From the NCBI GenBank assembly GCA_000431135.1, contig HF987815.1, forward strand, positions 33,466 to 97,465: DNA of 64,000 bases, read 5' to 3'. This DNA is from Clostridium sp. CAG:590. Its GTDB lineage: Bacteria > Bacillota > Clostridia > Lachnospirales > Lachnospiraceae. The position numbers were made by a program, and so were the translations under genes. The first letter of the stretch is position 1. Each line of letters starts with the position of its first letter. This document shows positions 8,868 to 18,138 of this stretch, in pieces. The notes beneath the pieces were generated by a model, which worked only from the letters and a program-made list of their open reading frames with translations, did not search any database and had not been told where the DNA came from.

Positions 8868-8916
8868 CTATAAAGATTACACTTATTTGTTTATAAAGAA
8901 AAGAGGTCACATACAG

Positions 8917-9585
8917 ATGGATTTTGAGATGACAGAAAAACAAAGCGGATTTTTGGACAGCTTTACATTGAAAATGATCGCCATTATTTCAATGTTAGCA
9001 GACCACATTGGTTATATATTTTTCCCACAAGACATGGTATTTCGTGCAGTTGGGCGAATTGCATTTCCCATCTTTTGTTTCTTGATTATCGAGGGATTCC
9101 ATCACACCAGAAATCATACAAATTACCTGATACGGCTTTGTATATTTGCCATCATTTCAGAGATTCCGTTTGATCTTGCATTCTTCGGAACTCTTATGGA
9201 CTGGGGACATCAGAATGTATTTCTTACATTAGCATTCGGTCTCGCCGCAATCTTTTGTTTAGAAGAAATGAACACAAAAAGAATCTATGCGATTCCATTT
9301 GTGCTCATCTTTGCAGCATCTTATTTTGTACACTGCGATTATGGAATTGGAGGCGTTCTCTTAATCTGTATGTTCTATCTGACCAGAGAAACACCATGGA
9401 TGCGATTCATATTAACCGCGCTTATCCTCTATATCTTTTATGGATCTTTTGAACTGTATGGTCTCATCGCAATGGTATTTATTACATTTTATAATGGCAA
9501 ACGGGGCCCACAGGTGAAGATGTTGTTCTACTGGTTCTATCCGGTACATCTGTTGGTGTTATATGCGATTGCACATTATCTGTAG
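8917..9585 (+). CDS. TraX-family integral membrane protein
   Basis: A 222-residue multi-pass membrane protein. The opening FTLKMIAIISMLADHIGYIF and the following VGRIAFPIFCFLIIEGFHHT match the TraX family, with the conserved Asp-His in the first segment and Arg-Ile-Ala-Phe-Pro in the second. Six to eight hydrophobic helices fill the remainder. TraX of the F plasmid acetylates pilin; chromosomal Firmicute members are common and mostly uncharacterised, possibly membrane acyltransferases. I place the start at ATG 8917 behind AGAGG rather than the upstream TTG. It is a single gene, divergent from divIVA and convergent with the ABC ATPase gene, with no conjugation genes nearby. Confidence 0.82.
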   Translation: MDFEMTEKQSGFLDSFTLKMIAIISMLADHIGYIFFPQDMVFRAVGRIAFPIFCFLIIEGFHHTRNHTNYLIRLCIFAIISEIPFDLAFFGTLMDWGHQNVFLTLAFGLAAIFCLEEMNTKRIYAIPFVLIFAASYFVHCDYGIGGVLLICMFYLTRETPWMRFILTALILYIFYGSFELYGLIAMVFITFYNGKRGPQVKMLFYWFYPVHLLVLYAIAHYL

Positions 9586-9633
9586 ACTATCATCTGATAA
9601 GTTACAGATTCGTATCTGACCGCAATAATATTC

Positions 9634-10308
9634 TTATTCTTCAACGATACATCCATCTGCGATTACAATCTTACGGTCACATTCATTTGCAATCTCCATG
9701 TCATGCGTTACAATAATCACGGTTGTCCCCTTTTCATGAATCATATGAAACAATTCCATGATTGCTTGTGCATTTGTAGAATCAAGTGCACCTGTCGGTT
9801 CATCCGCCAATAAAACCTCCGGATAATTTACAATTGCCCGTCCAATCGCTACTCTCTGTTTCTGTCCCCCTGATAACTGTGAAACCGTTTTATCCGCAAA
9901 TTCTTCAAGTTTTAACTGTCTTAACACTTCCATTGCTTCTGCTTTTCTATCTTTCTTCTTCCTTTTTTTCTTTGCAAAGTCCATCGGAAGCATTACATTC
10001 TGCATGGCTGTAAAATCCTCAACCAATGCATAATCCTGCATCACAAGTCCAATCTTTTCATTTCGAATCTGCGCCATCTGTTTCTCACACAGATTCTTGA
10101 TCAACATATCATCTATGTAGAACTCACCATCCTCATAAGTATCAATACATGCTAATATGTGCAACAACGTAGACTTACCTGCACCGGATTTTCCTACGAT
10201 TGCAACAAGTTCTCCATCTTCGATTTTCATATTCACACCATGTAGTGCCTCGTATGCATTTCCTTTTTTCGCATTGTAAACTTTTGTGACATTCTTAAAT
10301 TCAATCAT
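9634..10308 (-). CDS. ABC transporter ATPase, MacB/LolD type
   Basis: A 224-residue ATPase with Walker A GKSGAGKST, a Q-loop (GLVMQDYALVEDFTAMQNV), ABC signature LSGGQKQRVAIGRA, Walker B VLLADEPTGALD and switch histidine IVTHD. The LSGGQKQR signature and DEPTGALD are typical of MacB/LolD ATPases that pair with FtsX-type permeases, two of which are encoded upstream in the same operon. It should power them as a mechanotransmission or efflux complex rather than classical import. The start is ATG 10308 because GGAGG lies 7 bases upstream; an earlier in-frame ATG overlaps that site. It is the last gene of the secreted-protein operon (21 bases after the fused lipoprotein) and may also serve other permeases. 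Confidence 0.9.
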   Translation of the reverse strand: MIEFKNVTKVYNAKKGNAYEALHGVNMKIEDGELVAIVGKSGAGKSTLLHILACIDTYEDGEFYIDDMLIKNLCEKQMAQIRNEKIGLVMQDYALVEDFTAMQNVMLPMDFAKKKRKKKDRKAEAMEVLRQLKLEEFADKTVSQLSGGQKQRVAIGRAIVNYPEVLLADEPTGALDSTNAQAIMELFHMIHEKGTTVIIVTHDMEIANECDRKIVIADGCIVEE

Positions 10309-10329
10309 TGCCCTTCCTCCCATGTTCTT

Positions 10330-12516
10330 TTACCGATTCTCATTCACATACTTTGTCACACGATCCTGAATTACCTGTATCGTTTTATCCAATGACTGTT
10401 GTCCATAAAAGTAATTGGAGGATTCCTCTTCAACAATCCCCATAACCGTCTCTTCATAATATCCTGTCAAATGAGTTTGACTTACTAAATTTCGAAACTG
10501 TTTTTCCTCGTCCAATGTCAAGGGTGTTACACTTATTTCAACATCTCCATCTCCCCAATCATACTTCATCGGACTTATTTCCACGCCAAATTCATCCGTA
10601 TAATCCTCTGTAGCCGTTCGCGTTTTCATATACATTTCAAAAGCATCTTCTCGCGTTGGAATTCCCGCATTTATCAATCCCGCGTCCTGTATCTGTCCTT
10701 GATAATCCAACATCATAAACATTTTCAGGAATTGCCATACACCTTCTTTGTTTTCAGATTGCACCGACATACCAAGTACATCTTGAAATGAAAAATAAGT
10801 TTCCCCCTCTTCCTGACCTGGATACCCTACAAAAGAGACTTCTTCTCCAAACACAGACCGATATATCTCTACATCCTCCGCACCAATTGACGCCGTTGTT
10901 AATAGCACTTTGTCCATACGCAATTGTTCAGTTTCATTCTGTTCCGAATCATTATCCAAATATGTTCCTTGATTGCAAAAATTAAGGAGATCTTTAAATC
11001 TTTCCCCGTCAAATTTACACACTCCATTTTCCCAATCAATATAATCATTGATAGAATACGCAAGCAACACATTCAGCATATCTTCTTTATTATTGCATAT
11101 AAGTAAACTTGCTTCTTGATTTTCTTGAGCTAACTCTTCCAATCGTTTCAAATTACACCTTTCTGTATCATTTACAATTTTCTTCTTGCCTACCAACGTA
11201 GATATGCGAAATGATGGACTAATGTAATAATATCCCCCCTTTATTTCCATTGCTTTTACTACTGAGGAAAGCATATCATTTAGATGTACATCTTCATCCT
11301 TTTGATAATAAGGTAGTAAATTCTCCAGTAGTCCCTTTTCCACATATTGCTTAATCGATACATCGGACAAGTCTATAATATCCGGCACTTTCCCCGTTGC
11401 CACATCCACAGCAAACTGTTGTTGTGGATCTTCATAAGAGGAATAGTCCCGATACTGTATTTCATATTTAGGATTATTCCTATTAAACTGTATGACTGCG
11501 TCCTTCACACGTTCATTTAATCTCATTGCACCATATACTAGAATAGTCTTTTCAGTCACTTCATTCGGATCTACCTTTGTATACAATACAAATTTTTCCT
11601 TTCCATTGTTTCCATCCTCTGCAATTCCAACCATTTGGTCTAACGCAACTGGCACAATACTATAAATATAGCTAGATTGAATATTAGAAGCCACATAATC
11701 TAACAATTTTATCTGTTTCTTTTCCTCAAAAGAATAACCATATATTCCAGTGTCGTCACGATAATAAAAATCATAATCTCTACCATCGATCAGAGATTCT
11801 CCCCCAGACACGGATGATATATTCTTCACTGTTAATACGGATTCCCATTTCCACGTTTCCGCATTTAACCGACTAATCTTCATTTTCTTTTGATCTGTCT
11901 GTGTGCTAACAATATCTCCATCCTTCGTTCTTGCTATACACTCTATATACGGTTCTTGTGATTTTATCTCTGTTTGCCCAGTCCCATCTTCATTCCACAC
12001 CAAAAAACGTTTAGAAGTCGCAACAACAATCTGCCCCTGTTTCACCTTTAAAACTCTCACCATCGCTTCCTCCGATGAAAATTGTACAAAGTTCTCTAAT
12101 CTCTTCTTTTCTCTGCTATGATAATCTACCACATAGAAACATCGATCTTGTTCCGATTCTGTCTGGATTTCTAAAAACATCTCCAGATTTTCATTATCTG
12201 TTAAAAAAATCAAATTCTCTATTTTTCCTTCCACATTAGGCAGATCTCTTTCTTCCAAGCCGTTACCACTTAAATCCACAGAATACAAATGAGGTATTTG
12301 TTTTATCTCATCCTCATCATCCAGCTCTATGGTGTACATATATATGCGCCCCTGCCATACCACAAAAGAATTTACCATCCCCTTTACTCCAGCTGTTGCG
12401 AGATTCTCCGATGTATACACCATATCATTTTTCTTAGTCTCCGTATCCTCTTTTCCACACGCCATCATTATGAATACCAGACACAACATATATAAAATCA
12501 ACCTACATCTTTTCAT
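10330..12516 (-). CDS. Lipoprotein: sensor-like N-module fused to solute-binding domain
   Basis: A 728-residue lipoprotein with signal MKRCRLILYMLCLVFIMMAC and lipid Cys at about 20. Residues about 25-315 are strand-rich repeats resembling a propeller, with the motif DGRDYDFYYRDDTGIYGYSF at about 245. From about 318 it turns into an ABC-type extracellular solute-binding domain: KTILVYGAMRLNERVKDAV, QFNRNNPKYEIQYRDYSSYE, DVATGKVPDIIDLSDVSIKQ, as in family-1 sugar or peptide binders. The N-module is paralogous to the whole lipoprotein at 15010-15999. No matching importer permease is present; the neighbours are FtsX-like, so I infer an extracellular sensor or ligand-capture subunit. The start is uncertain: ATG 12528 directly touches AGGAGG, whereas ATG 12516 is 12 bases away and gives the better signal peptide. 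Confidence 0.75.
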   Translation of the reverse strand: MKRCRLILYMLCLVFIMMACGKEDTETKKNDMVYTSENLATAGVKGMVNSFVVWQGRIYMYTIELDDEDEIKQIPHLYSVDLSGNGLEERDLPNVEGKIENLIFLTDNENLEMFLEIQTESEQDRCFYVVDYHSREKKRLENFVQFSSEEAMVRVLKVKQGQIVVATSKRFLVWNEDGTGQTEIKSQEPYIECIARTKDGDIVSTQTDQKKMKISRLNAETWKWESVLTVKNISSVSGGESLIDGRDYDFYYRDDTGIYGYSFEEKKQIKLLDYVASNIQSSYIYSIVPVALDQMVGIAEDGNNGKEKFVLYTKVDPNEVTEKTILVYGAMRLNERVKDAVIQFNRNNPKYEIQYRDYSSYEDPQQQFAVDVATGKVPDIIDLSDVSIKQYVEKGLLENLLPYYQKDEDVHLNDMLSSVVKAMEIKGGYYYISPSFRISTLVGKKKIVNDTERCNLKRLEELAQENQEASLLICNNKEDMLNVLLAYSINDYIDWENGVCKFDGERFKDLLNFCNQGTYLDNDSEQNETEQLRMDKVLLTTASIGAEDVEIYRSVFGEEVSFVGYPGQEEGETYFSFQDVLGMSVQSENKEGVWQFLKMFMMLDYQGQIQDAGLINAGIPTREDAFEMYMKTRTATEDYTDEFGVEISPMKYDWGDGDVEISVTPLTLDEEKQFRNLVSQTHLTGYYEETVMGIVEEESSNYFYGQQSLDKTIQVIQDRVTKYVNENR

Positions 12517-12532
12517 ATAGTATTTCATCCTC

Positions 12533-13798
12533 CTAACGATTCTTACACAATACTTGCTTTGCCGAAGTCCGCATAACTAATATCATCGGAAGCATCCATG
12601 CCAACAACACAAATAATAATAAAACCACACTGCAAACTAACAATTGTGGAATTCCAAGGAAAACTGCCGTATTCTCTAATTTCCCCATAATCTGCATACA
12701 AAATATAGCTGCGCAAACTATCATTAACGCACCACAGGCCATGCAAAACATGTTTATCAGACTAATTCTTGCACATTGTTTCCATCGATAGCCACAAATA
12801 TAATATATCGCATAATGTTCCATACTTTTCTTAACAGAAACAACCCCCACACTTGTCGCAGCAATTATAATAAAAAGTATACTACAAATAATAACAGGCA
12901 TCAGGTTTTTAATATCTTCATAAACATATCGTACACTATTCTCATTTACCTCCGACAAAGATTTTCTCATCATTAACATCGACCCATTTCCAATCATAGC
13001 AACCATATCATTTTCTATCTGAGCATCCGTAACCGTTTCTGGATATGTAATCACAATCGGACCTGAAATCTCTTTCATGAATCCCACATCACTCACGCGA
13101 TAATTCACACTTGGAAACCATCTTTTCCCTTGATTAGCCAGAATTTGCTTTTCAGCAATCAAAATAACAGGTGTATCATTCTGCACCTTATAATAATATG
13201 GTTGAAAGCATTGTCTATAATCCTGAGTCAATTCTCCAATATATTCAGGTTGATAAAGATCTTCCCCATCCTTCATAACACCAATAATCTCCACCTCTTG
13301 ATAATTACCGAGAATCTGATCGTTTTTTATTTGAATACGATCTCCAACCTCAATGCCCTCCTCATTATATGATACAACTGCCTTTAAAATATTCGAATGA
13401 ACATCTTCGTCTTTAAAATATCTGCCTTTTTCCATCTCCGGACACAAAATATGGACCACCTCATCGCTATAGCACCATACATTAATGTCCTTTCCCTCAT
13501 ATGAGGCTCCCAACAATCTTGCAACAGATAACACATTCTCTGCCCCTGACAGATACTGCTTTATTTCATCGGAATCTTTATACAAATACATTTCCTCACC
13601 ATGTAAAAGTGCATTTGCTTGTAAAAACATTCCCTTTTTTTCTAAATATGGTTGAATTTGTTTATACTGTTGCATTCTCATAACAACAGCAGAAGTTCCG
13701 GTAATCAATACAACAAACACCATCATGAGCAATAGGGATATTAACAAATTCAATATCAAGTTTCGTTTCAAGTCTCTCAAACTTAGACGTAATAACAT
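12533..13798 (-). CDS. FtsX-type ABC permease (second of pair)
   Basis: A 421-residue membrane protein with the FtsX/MacB layout: one N-terminal helix (NLLISLLLMMVFVVLITGTS), a large extracytoplasmic part of about 260 residues, then three helices near the C-terminus (VIICSILFIIIAATSVGVVS, MFCMACGALMIVCAAIFCMQ, LLVCSVVLLLFVLLAWMLPM). It should pair with the ATPase at 9634-10308 and the permease at 13810-14994. The start is ATG 13798 with AGGGG 8 bases upstream, 11 bases after the previous stop. Such permeases couple ATP hydrolysis to conformational change outside the membrane, used for peptide resistance, sensing or lipoprotein and toxin handling. Substrate unknown. Confidence 0.8.
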   Translation of the reverse strand: MLLRLSLRDLKRNLILNLLISLLLMMVFVVLITGTSAVVMRMQQYKQIQPYLEKKGMFLQANALLHGEEMYLYKDSDEIKQYLSGAENVLSVARLLGASYEGKDINVWCYSDEVVHILCPEMEKGRYFKDEDVHSNILKAVVSYNEEGIEVGDRIQIKNDQILGNYQEVEIIGVMKDGEDLYQPEYIGELTQDYRQCFQPYYYKVQNDTPVILIAEKQILANQGKRWFPSVNYRVSDVGFMKEISGPIVITYPETVTDAQIENDMVAMIGNGSMLMMRKSLSEVNENSVRYVYEDIKNLMPVIICSILFIIIAATSVGVVSVKKSMEHYAIYYICGYRWKQCARISLINMFCMACGALMIVCAAIFCMQIMGKLENTAVFLGIPQLLVCSVVLLLFVLLAWMLPMILVMRTSAKQVLCKNR

Positions 13799-13809
13799 CT
13801 TCTTCACCC

Positions 13810-14994
13810 CTATCCATAGTATGCCTTTAATACGTTTCTCTGCATTTTAAAGAAAAGCATCCCTTCTAATACAAGTAGCATTATCCCAAGATACATTCCC
13901 CCTAGAACGGCATAAGTCTTTAATGAATATGATTGTCCTATGTAAATATATACCTTCTGTGCACTTGGACGCACTATCCATTCAAAAAACAAAATTGCTA
14001 TTCCATATGAAAGCACTCCGATTATCATGCATTCCATTAAACACATTCGCCTAGCCCTATGTAAAGTAAGTCCACACACTCTAAAAATGGCAAATCTTCT
14101 TTTTCGTTGTAAGAGTATATATTCATATAGTACAGCCACTATAACCCCAGACAAGGTTGCCATGGCAACACATGTAATCATCAATGTACCATAAAACTTC
14201 TCCCCGTCTACATCCGGAGCCGTCATTTTCGAAACAGCTACTTTATTTCCAAAATGATGATCAAACACCTCTTTTATCTGATCATACATTTCTCTGCTTA
14301 CGACATTTTCAAAAACGATACTTAATCCACTTATATAAATATCATTATCTACTGTTGTAATTGGAACAATTGGCATGGGCCCCCCTCTCATATAACCAAT
14401 TGGCGTATATTTTTTTCCATCAAATGTACATTTTCCGTCTTTATCTAGTTCAAATTGTTTTCCATACCGTTCATCTGCCTCACTAGAATAAACATACTGA
14501 ATAGATGGATCCATAACAATACACACCAATTCTCCATTTTCCACCTGTTCCGCGCTGAACCATTCTCCTTTCGTAAGAGCTCCTTGTTCCTTCCATTCCG
14601 TTCCAATATCTGCCGCAGTTACTCTATCATCACAAATTGCATAATATAACGACAATGTTGCAATTATATCCACATCATGATCCTCTATCCGTTCTTCCCC
14701 TTTCAGCCTTGCAGTTGCATAAAAATAACATTGACTCAACACTTCTTCTGGCAGATCTTTACAGGTTTCCAGCACTGCACTTTTTGTTGTTACCTGATAA
14801 GTATCATCCACAAAGTTCATAGAAACTGCCTTCTGCCCAAATTTCGCATCTATCTTCTTTTGTTCCATATGATGATATAATCCAAAGGAAAACAATATAA
14901 CAATGACAGAAACAACCATGCTTATAATCATCAGTATAAAAATAATGAGATCTTTTATTATGCCATTTTTAAGATTCAAATACACATATTGCAT
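13810..14994 (-). CDS. FtsX-type ABC permease (first of pair)
   Basis: A 394-residue protein with the same four-helix FtsX plan: helix at about 14-38 (IIFILMIISMVVSVIVILFS), an extracytoplasmic domain to about 255, then helices in MITCVAMATLSGVIVAVLYE, CMIIGVLSYGIAILFFEWIV and YAVLGGMYLGIMLLVLEGML. It starts 15 bases after the small lipoprotein gene, with GGAGGAG upstream. With its neighbour it probably forms a heterodimer driven by the LolD-like ATPase. The extracytoplasmic domain is not recognisably a MacB periplasmic core domain, and I cannot assign a substrate. Confidence 0.78.
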   Translation of the reverse strand: MQYVYLNLKNGIIKDLIIFILMIISMVVSVIVILFSFGLYHHMEQKKIDAKFGQKAVSMNFVDDTYQVTTKSAVLETCKDLPEEVLSQCYFYATARLKGEERIEDHDVDIIATLSLYYAICDDRVTAADIGTEWKEQGALTKGEWFSAEQVENGELVCIVMDPSIQYVYSSEADERYGKQFELDKDGKCTFDGKKYTPIGYMRGGPMPIVPITTVDNDIYISGLSIVFENVVSREMYDQIKEVFDHHFGNKVAVSKMTAPDVDGEKFYGTLMITCVAMATLSGVIVAVLYEYILLQRKRRFAIFRVCGLTLHRARRMCLMECMIIGVLSYGIAILFFEWIVRPSAQKVYIYIGQSYSLKTYAVLGGMYLGIMLLVLEGMLFFKMQRNVLKAYYG

Positions 14995-15009
14995 CCGTCC
15001 GTCTCCTCC

Positions 15010-15999
15010 TTATTTTTCCCGTGGTGTATATAACCGAAACTCCGCTCCTTCAGTAGGAACTATAAGCCCCAGCATCCTATTTCCTTCAATTGGTCTGATA
15101 TAATAGCGTTCTCCAAGTTCCGCTGTAATTCCTGACTGTTTATAATCAACCACTTTGATATACTCCTCACTCTTCATATCAAACCCATATATTGCATATT
15201 CATCTTTATAATAAAAATCATAATCTGCCCCATCCAACAAAGTCCTATCATATAACTGATCAAAATCACCGTTATTAAAATCTGCCTGTTTTTCCCATCT
15301 TCCATTCTCAGGATTGCAGACTTGTAAATAATAATTCTTCTCCTGTTCGATTCCACAAACCACTTTTCCATTCTTCATATAGGCAGCTGACTGTATTGTT
15401 CCTTTATCCAATTCAATATATTGAGGTTTTTCATATTCTGAATCTAATACAATACCCTGATGTTTCATAATAATAATCAGATCACCCTTTTTCCCTATCT
15501 TAACTGCAACAACGTCTCCCATATCCCCTTCTGAAAAATCTACTTGCGTAATCCACGATGTAATATCCTTCTGCAACAATATTTCCCCATCTGGTTTAAA
15601 TTTTGTCACAACAATCGAATGTTCCATTCCTTCTACTGTATTATTCTTCCTAACCATCATAACTATATTGCCTTCTGCATCCACCGTTCGTAAAAAACAC
15701 CAATCATCTTCCCCTAATTCCGAATTTTTTACAGATGTCACAGACCAATCATTCATATTAACAATATAATCTTGTAGCTTTGATTTATCATCTAATGTAC
15801 TAATATATGCTCTTTCCCCGCTCACAGAAAATGCTCCAATCATTTCATCTACACTTTTCAACGGAACTATTGTTGTTTCATATGGCAAGCATTCTTTATT
15901 CGTTATCTCGGTAAACAGTAACTCTGACTGACATCCTGTACACATATATGCCATTATCAATATCATTAAAATATATACTGCTTTTTTCATACTTTTCAT
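15010..15999 (-). CDS. Lipoprotein paralogous to the N-module of the fused binding protein
   Basis: A 329-residue lipoprotein with signal MKSMKKAVYILMILIMAYMC and lipobox CTGCQ. It is strand-rich. Its last 75 residues (LLDGADYDFYYKDEYAIYGF, then EEYIKVVDYKQSGITA and YYIRPIEGNRMLGLI) align with the segment of the 728-residue lipoprotein that ends just before its solute-binding domain (LIDGRDYDFYYRDDTGIYGY; IKLLDYVASNIQSS; IYSIVPVALDQMVGI). So this gene is a stand-alone copy of that module. The start is ATG 15999 behind GAGAGGG; a longer GTG reading is less likely. It is the second gene of the operon and probably acts outside the cell next to the permeases, as a sensor, chaperone or immunity protein for the small secreted protein. 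Function unknown. Confidence 0.72.
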   Translation of the reverse strand: MKSMKKAVYILMILIMAYMCTGCQSELLFTEITNKECLPYETTIVPLKSVDEMIGAFSVSGERAYISTLDDKSKLQDYIVNMNDWSVTSVKNSELGEDDWCFLRTVDAEGNIVMMVRKNNTVEGMEHSIVVTKFKPDGEILLQKDITSWITQVDFSEGDMGDVVAVKIGKKGDLIIIMKHQGIVLDSEYEKPQYIELDKGTIQSAAYMKNGKVVCGIEQEKNYYLQVCNPENGRWEKQADFNNGDFDQLYDRTLLDGADYDFYYKDEYAIYGFDMKSEEYIKVVDYKQSGITAELGERYYIRPIEGNRMLGLIVPTEGAEFRLYTPREK

Positions 16000-16053
16000 T
16001 TCTTCCCTCTCAAATTTGCCAGACTGCACATAAGGCAGTCCGGCACTAATTCA

Positions 16054-16416
16054 CTACTTAATTTTTTTATGAAATGTTTTTGCCACTCCCGTTGATGCCT
16101 TAGAACCCTTATAAATCATCCCTGTCCCATATGCATATGATTTACTTGGTGTCTTTGAAACAGATACAATTCCTCCGTTTGCCTTTGAATCCCTACTAGA
16201 ACCAAGTGTTTCCAAATTTGTTCCATCACTATACCCTGATTGATACAAATACACTGAGCAATATCGAGTTGATCCACTCGTATTTTTTAGTGCCACATAA
16301 CATGTTGGATTATAATCTTTTGCAGTAAAGGTAGCTAATGCAGCAAATGACGTCATTCCCATTGCCGATACAAACAGTGCCGCAAGTACACCCAAATACA
16401 TAAATTTTTTCTTCAT
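16054..16416 (-). CDS. Small secreted protein, first gene of the LytTR-controlled operon
   Basis: A 120-residue precursor. MKKKFMYLGVLAALFVSAMG and MTSFA form a clear signal peptide with likely cleavage after Ala25, leaving about 95 residues (ALATFTAKDYNPTCYVALKN at the start, KASTGVAKTFHKKIK at the end). The mature part is rich in Ser, Thr, Gly, Tyr and Lys, has two cysteines 13 apart (PTCYV, RYCSV), and looks like beta structure. I do not recognise the family. Size, secretion and position ahead of an FtsX-type ABC system recall lactococcin-972-type bacteriocin loci, but no sequence match to that family is claimed. The start is ATG 16416 with AGGAG 8 bases upstream. The promoter region carries the LytTR-like repeats. 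It could be a bacteriocin, a signal, or a substrate of the transporter. Confidence 0.7.
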   Translation of the reverse strand: MKKKFMYLGVLAALFVSAMGMTSFAALATFTAKDYNPTCYVALKNTSGSTRYCSVYLYQSGYSDGTNLETLGSSRDSKANGGIVSVSKTPSKSYAYGTGMIYKGSKASTGVAKTFHKKIK

Positions 16417-16548
16417 AAAATTCACTCCTATCTAATCTTTTTTCTTTTGCTACATCTGTCATCTTATTCATATTGTCTACGATCGATATAATTTGCAAAC
16501 AACAACACAAATTCAATAACATTTAGAGCTCTATGTATTTCGTATGAC

Positions 16549-16577
16549 AATTTAATTTTAAATTATTCTCCGGTCAA
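16549..16577 (-). promoter_or_regulatory. Candidate promoter of the secreted-protein operon
   Basis: The minus strand has TTGACC (16572-16577) and TAAATT (16549-16554) separated by 17 bases, starting 13 bases downstream of the LytTR-like direct repeats. It gives an untranslated leader of about 125 bases. Exact boxes are inference. Confidence 0.4.
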
Positions 16578-16589
16578 ATACAGCACTCA

Positions 16590-16628
16590 TGTTCTGAGCG
16601 GCTAATTTTTGTTCTGAATGGCTAATTT
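16590..16628 (-). promoter_or_regulatory. LytTR-type direct repeats before the secreted-protein operon
   Basis: On the minus strand TAGCCATTCAGAACA and TAGCCGCTCAGAACA repeat with a period of 20 bases; the 18-base units differ at 2 positions. Two in-phase direct repeats about two helical turns apart are the usual binding site of LytTR regulators, and the core ACCATTCAG-like word resembles BlpR/ComE boxes of streptococci (from general knowledge). The distal unit overlaps the kinase stop codon. The binder is presumably the LytTR protein at 18191-18937. Confidence 0.7.
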
Positions 16629-17955
16629 ATACATTTATATCCAATTCGTTCATTTGAATTAAAGTTATAAATTTTCCCTCCTTAACCTGTTGGATTAATT
16701 CTCCATTATATTTTTCAACAACTCTCCGCATATTTTGTATTCCGTACCCATGATTGTTCTTATCTTTTTTACTTGTTTTCTTTAAAGAATATGCATCTTG
16801 TTCTGAAACCAAATATGTATTTTTAATTTCTATCTGCAAATTTCCTGCATACATGCGACTTTCCATCTCAATTTTTCTTTCCGCACACTTGCAACAGGCT
16901 TCCACTGCATTTTCCAAGGCATTAGCCAACACAATACATAAATCCGCACTATTAATCTTTAATTTTTCCGCAATCTTACCCCTATATTCAAACTCAATAT
17001 TATTATCTTCCGTCTGTGACAAAACACCATATATAACCGCATCAATTACCGAATTTCCAGAATAACAATCCTGTTTATTTAATAAATTTTCTTCCCAATT
17101 TATTAAATTAGATAAATACAATTCTAACTGGTCATACTCCCGTTTATTAACATATGCATATATACAATTAAGATGATGATGATAGTCATGTCTGAATCTT
17201 CGCAATTCTCTGTTTTTCTCATATAATTGATTGTAATATGACTCTCTCGTTTTTGCCTCTTTCTCAAATGTCTGAATCATTTGATATTGTCCTAGTCTAA
17301 TGTTCATAAGATATAGCATATATCCTAGTACAAAGAGAATTAATATTCCTAATATAAATGAAACAAACACCAACATCCTCATTAAGCTTGTCGAATATTC
17401 TTGTGCAAATAATCCAATTGTTACAAATCCCATACAATTATTTATTAGGAATAATGTTATAAGAATTACAAAATATGATCTACCATTTATAAGATAGTAA
17501 AGTTTCTTTACCTTTCTTTGAAAAAATATACCGATTAGCAGAAAAACCAACAACAATAATATATCTTTTTCAAACTCTATAAAATGATTTTGTCTTATTA
17601 TCAATTTTTTCAGATTTGTTTTCCCTATATATGAAATAATTACGTTCGCACAATCATTAAACAGACTGATTAAAAAGAAGGCAAGAAAAAGGGCGCCCAT
17701 TTTCACCTTTCCCCTTTCTTCCACTAAAAAAAACGGTGCTGCAAATGCCAAAATTGTCACACCATATATGTCATCAACATTCAAATAATATTGTGCTCCA
17801 TATACAAATACAGTTCCCACCAACGTTAATAACACGACTGCAATCCATCTTTTTTTCTTACAAGATAGCCTAATACCAAAAATATTATTTAATATTGTAA
17901 GGTACAAACATAAGACTACAACCTTATCCATAACGTACACCAATAATTCCAGCAT
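16627..17955 (-). CDS. GHKL sensor histidine kinase, AgrC/BlpH-like
   Basis: A 442-residue kinase. Residues 1-215 hold six or so membrane helices (VVVLCLYLTILNNIFGI, IAVVLLTLVGTVFVYG and others to LGILILFVLGYMLYLM), then a linker helix and the catalytic part. The phospho-acceptor motif is RRFRHDYHHHLN with His256, the N-box is ANALENAVEAC (Asn345, Asn349), and the G-box is NHGYGIQNMRRV. This is the AgrC/BlpH-type family that senses exported peptides. It lies after the LytTR response regulator with a 235-base gap that contains its own repeat-bearing control region. The ribosome site is weak (GGGG about 12 bases upstream). No agrB or agrD gene was found, so the signal is not obvious; the secreted protein downstream is a candidate. 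Confidence 0.88.
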   Translation of the reverse strand: MLELLVYVMDKVVVLCLYLTILNNIFGIRLSCKKKRWIAVVLLTLVGTVFVYGAQYYLNVDDIYGVTILAFAAPFFLVEERGKVKMGALFLAFFLISLFNDCANVIISYIGKTNLKKLIIRQNHFIEFEKDILLLLVFLLIGIFFQRKVKKLYYLINGRSYFVILITLFLINNCMGFVTIGLFAQEYSTSLMRMLVFVSFILGILILFVLGYMLYLMNIRLGQYQMIQTFEKEAKTRESYYNQLYEKNRELRRFRHDYHHHLNCIYAYVNKREYDQLELYLSNLINWEENLLNKQDCYSGNSVIDAVIYGVLSQTEDNNIEFEYRGKIAEKLKINSADLCIVLANALENAVEACCKCAERKIEMESRMYAGNLQIEIKNTYLVSEQDAYSLKKTSKKDKNNHGYGIQNMRRVVEKYNGELIQQVKEGKFITLIQMNELDINV

Positions 17956-18138
17956 TTTATAACATATCCCCTTTTTCTACACCTTTCAATAAATTCTTAT
18001 CTTATTTACTTTCGTCCAGTTATAAATTTCCAGAACCAGCTAGTCCAATCAATAGTTAGCATATTCTCTTCTTTCCGAGCTCTATTCGTCATACGATAAT
18101 TCCATAATATAAATCCATATCATCTAACTCAATACTTA

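Noticed and set aside
16054..16416. Assignment of the secreted protein to lactococcin 972
   Set aside because: Only size, secretion and gene context are similar; the mature sequences do not show a convincing match by eye, and the 7-helix partner protein is absent.
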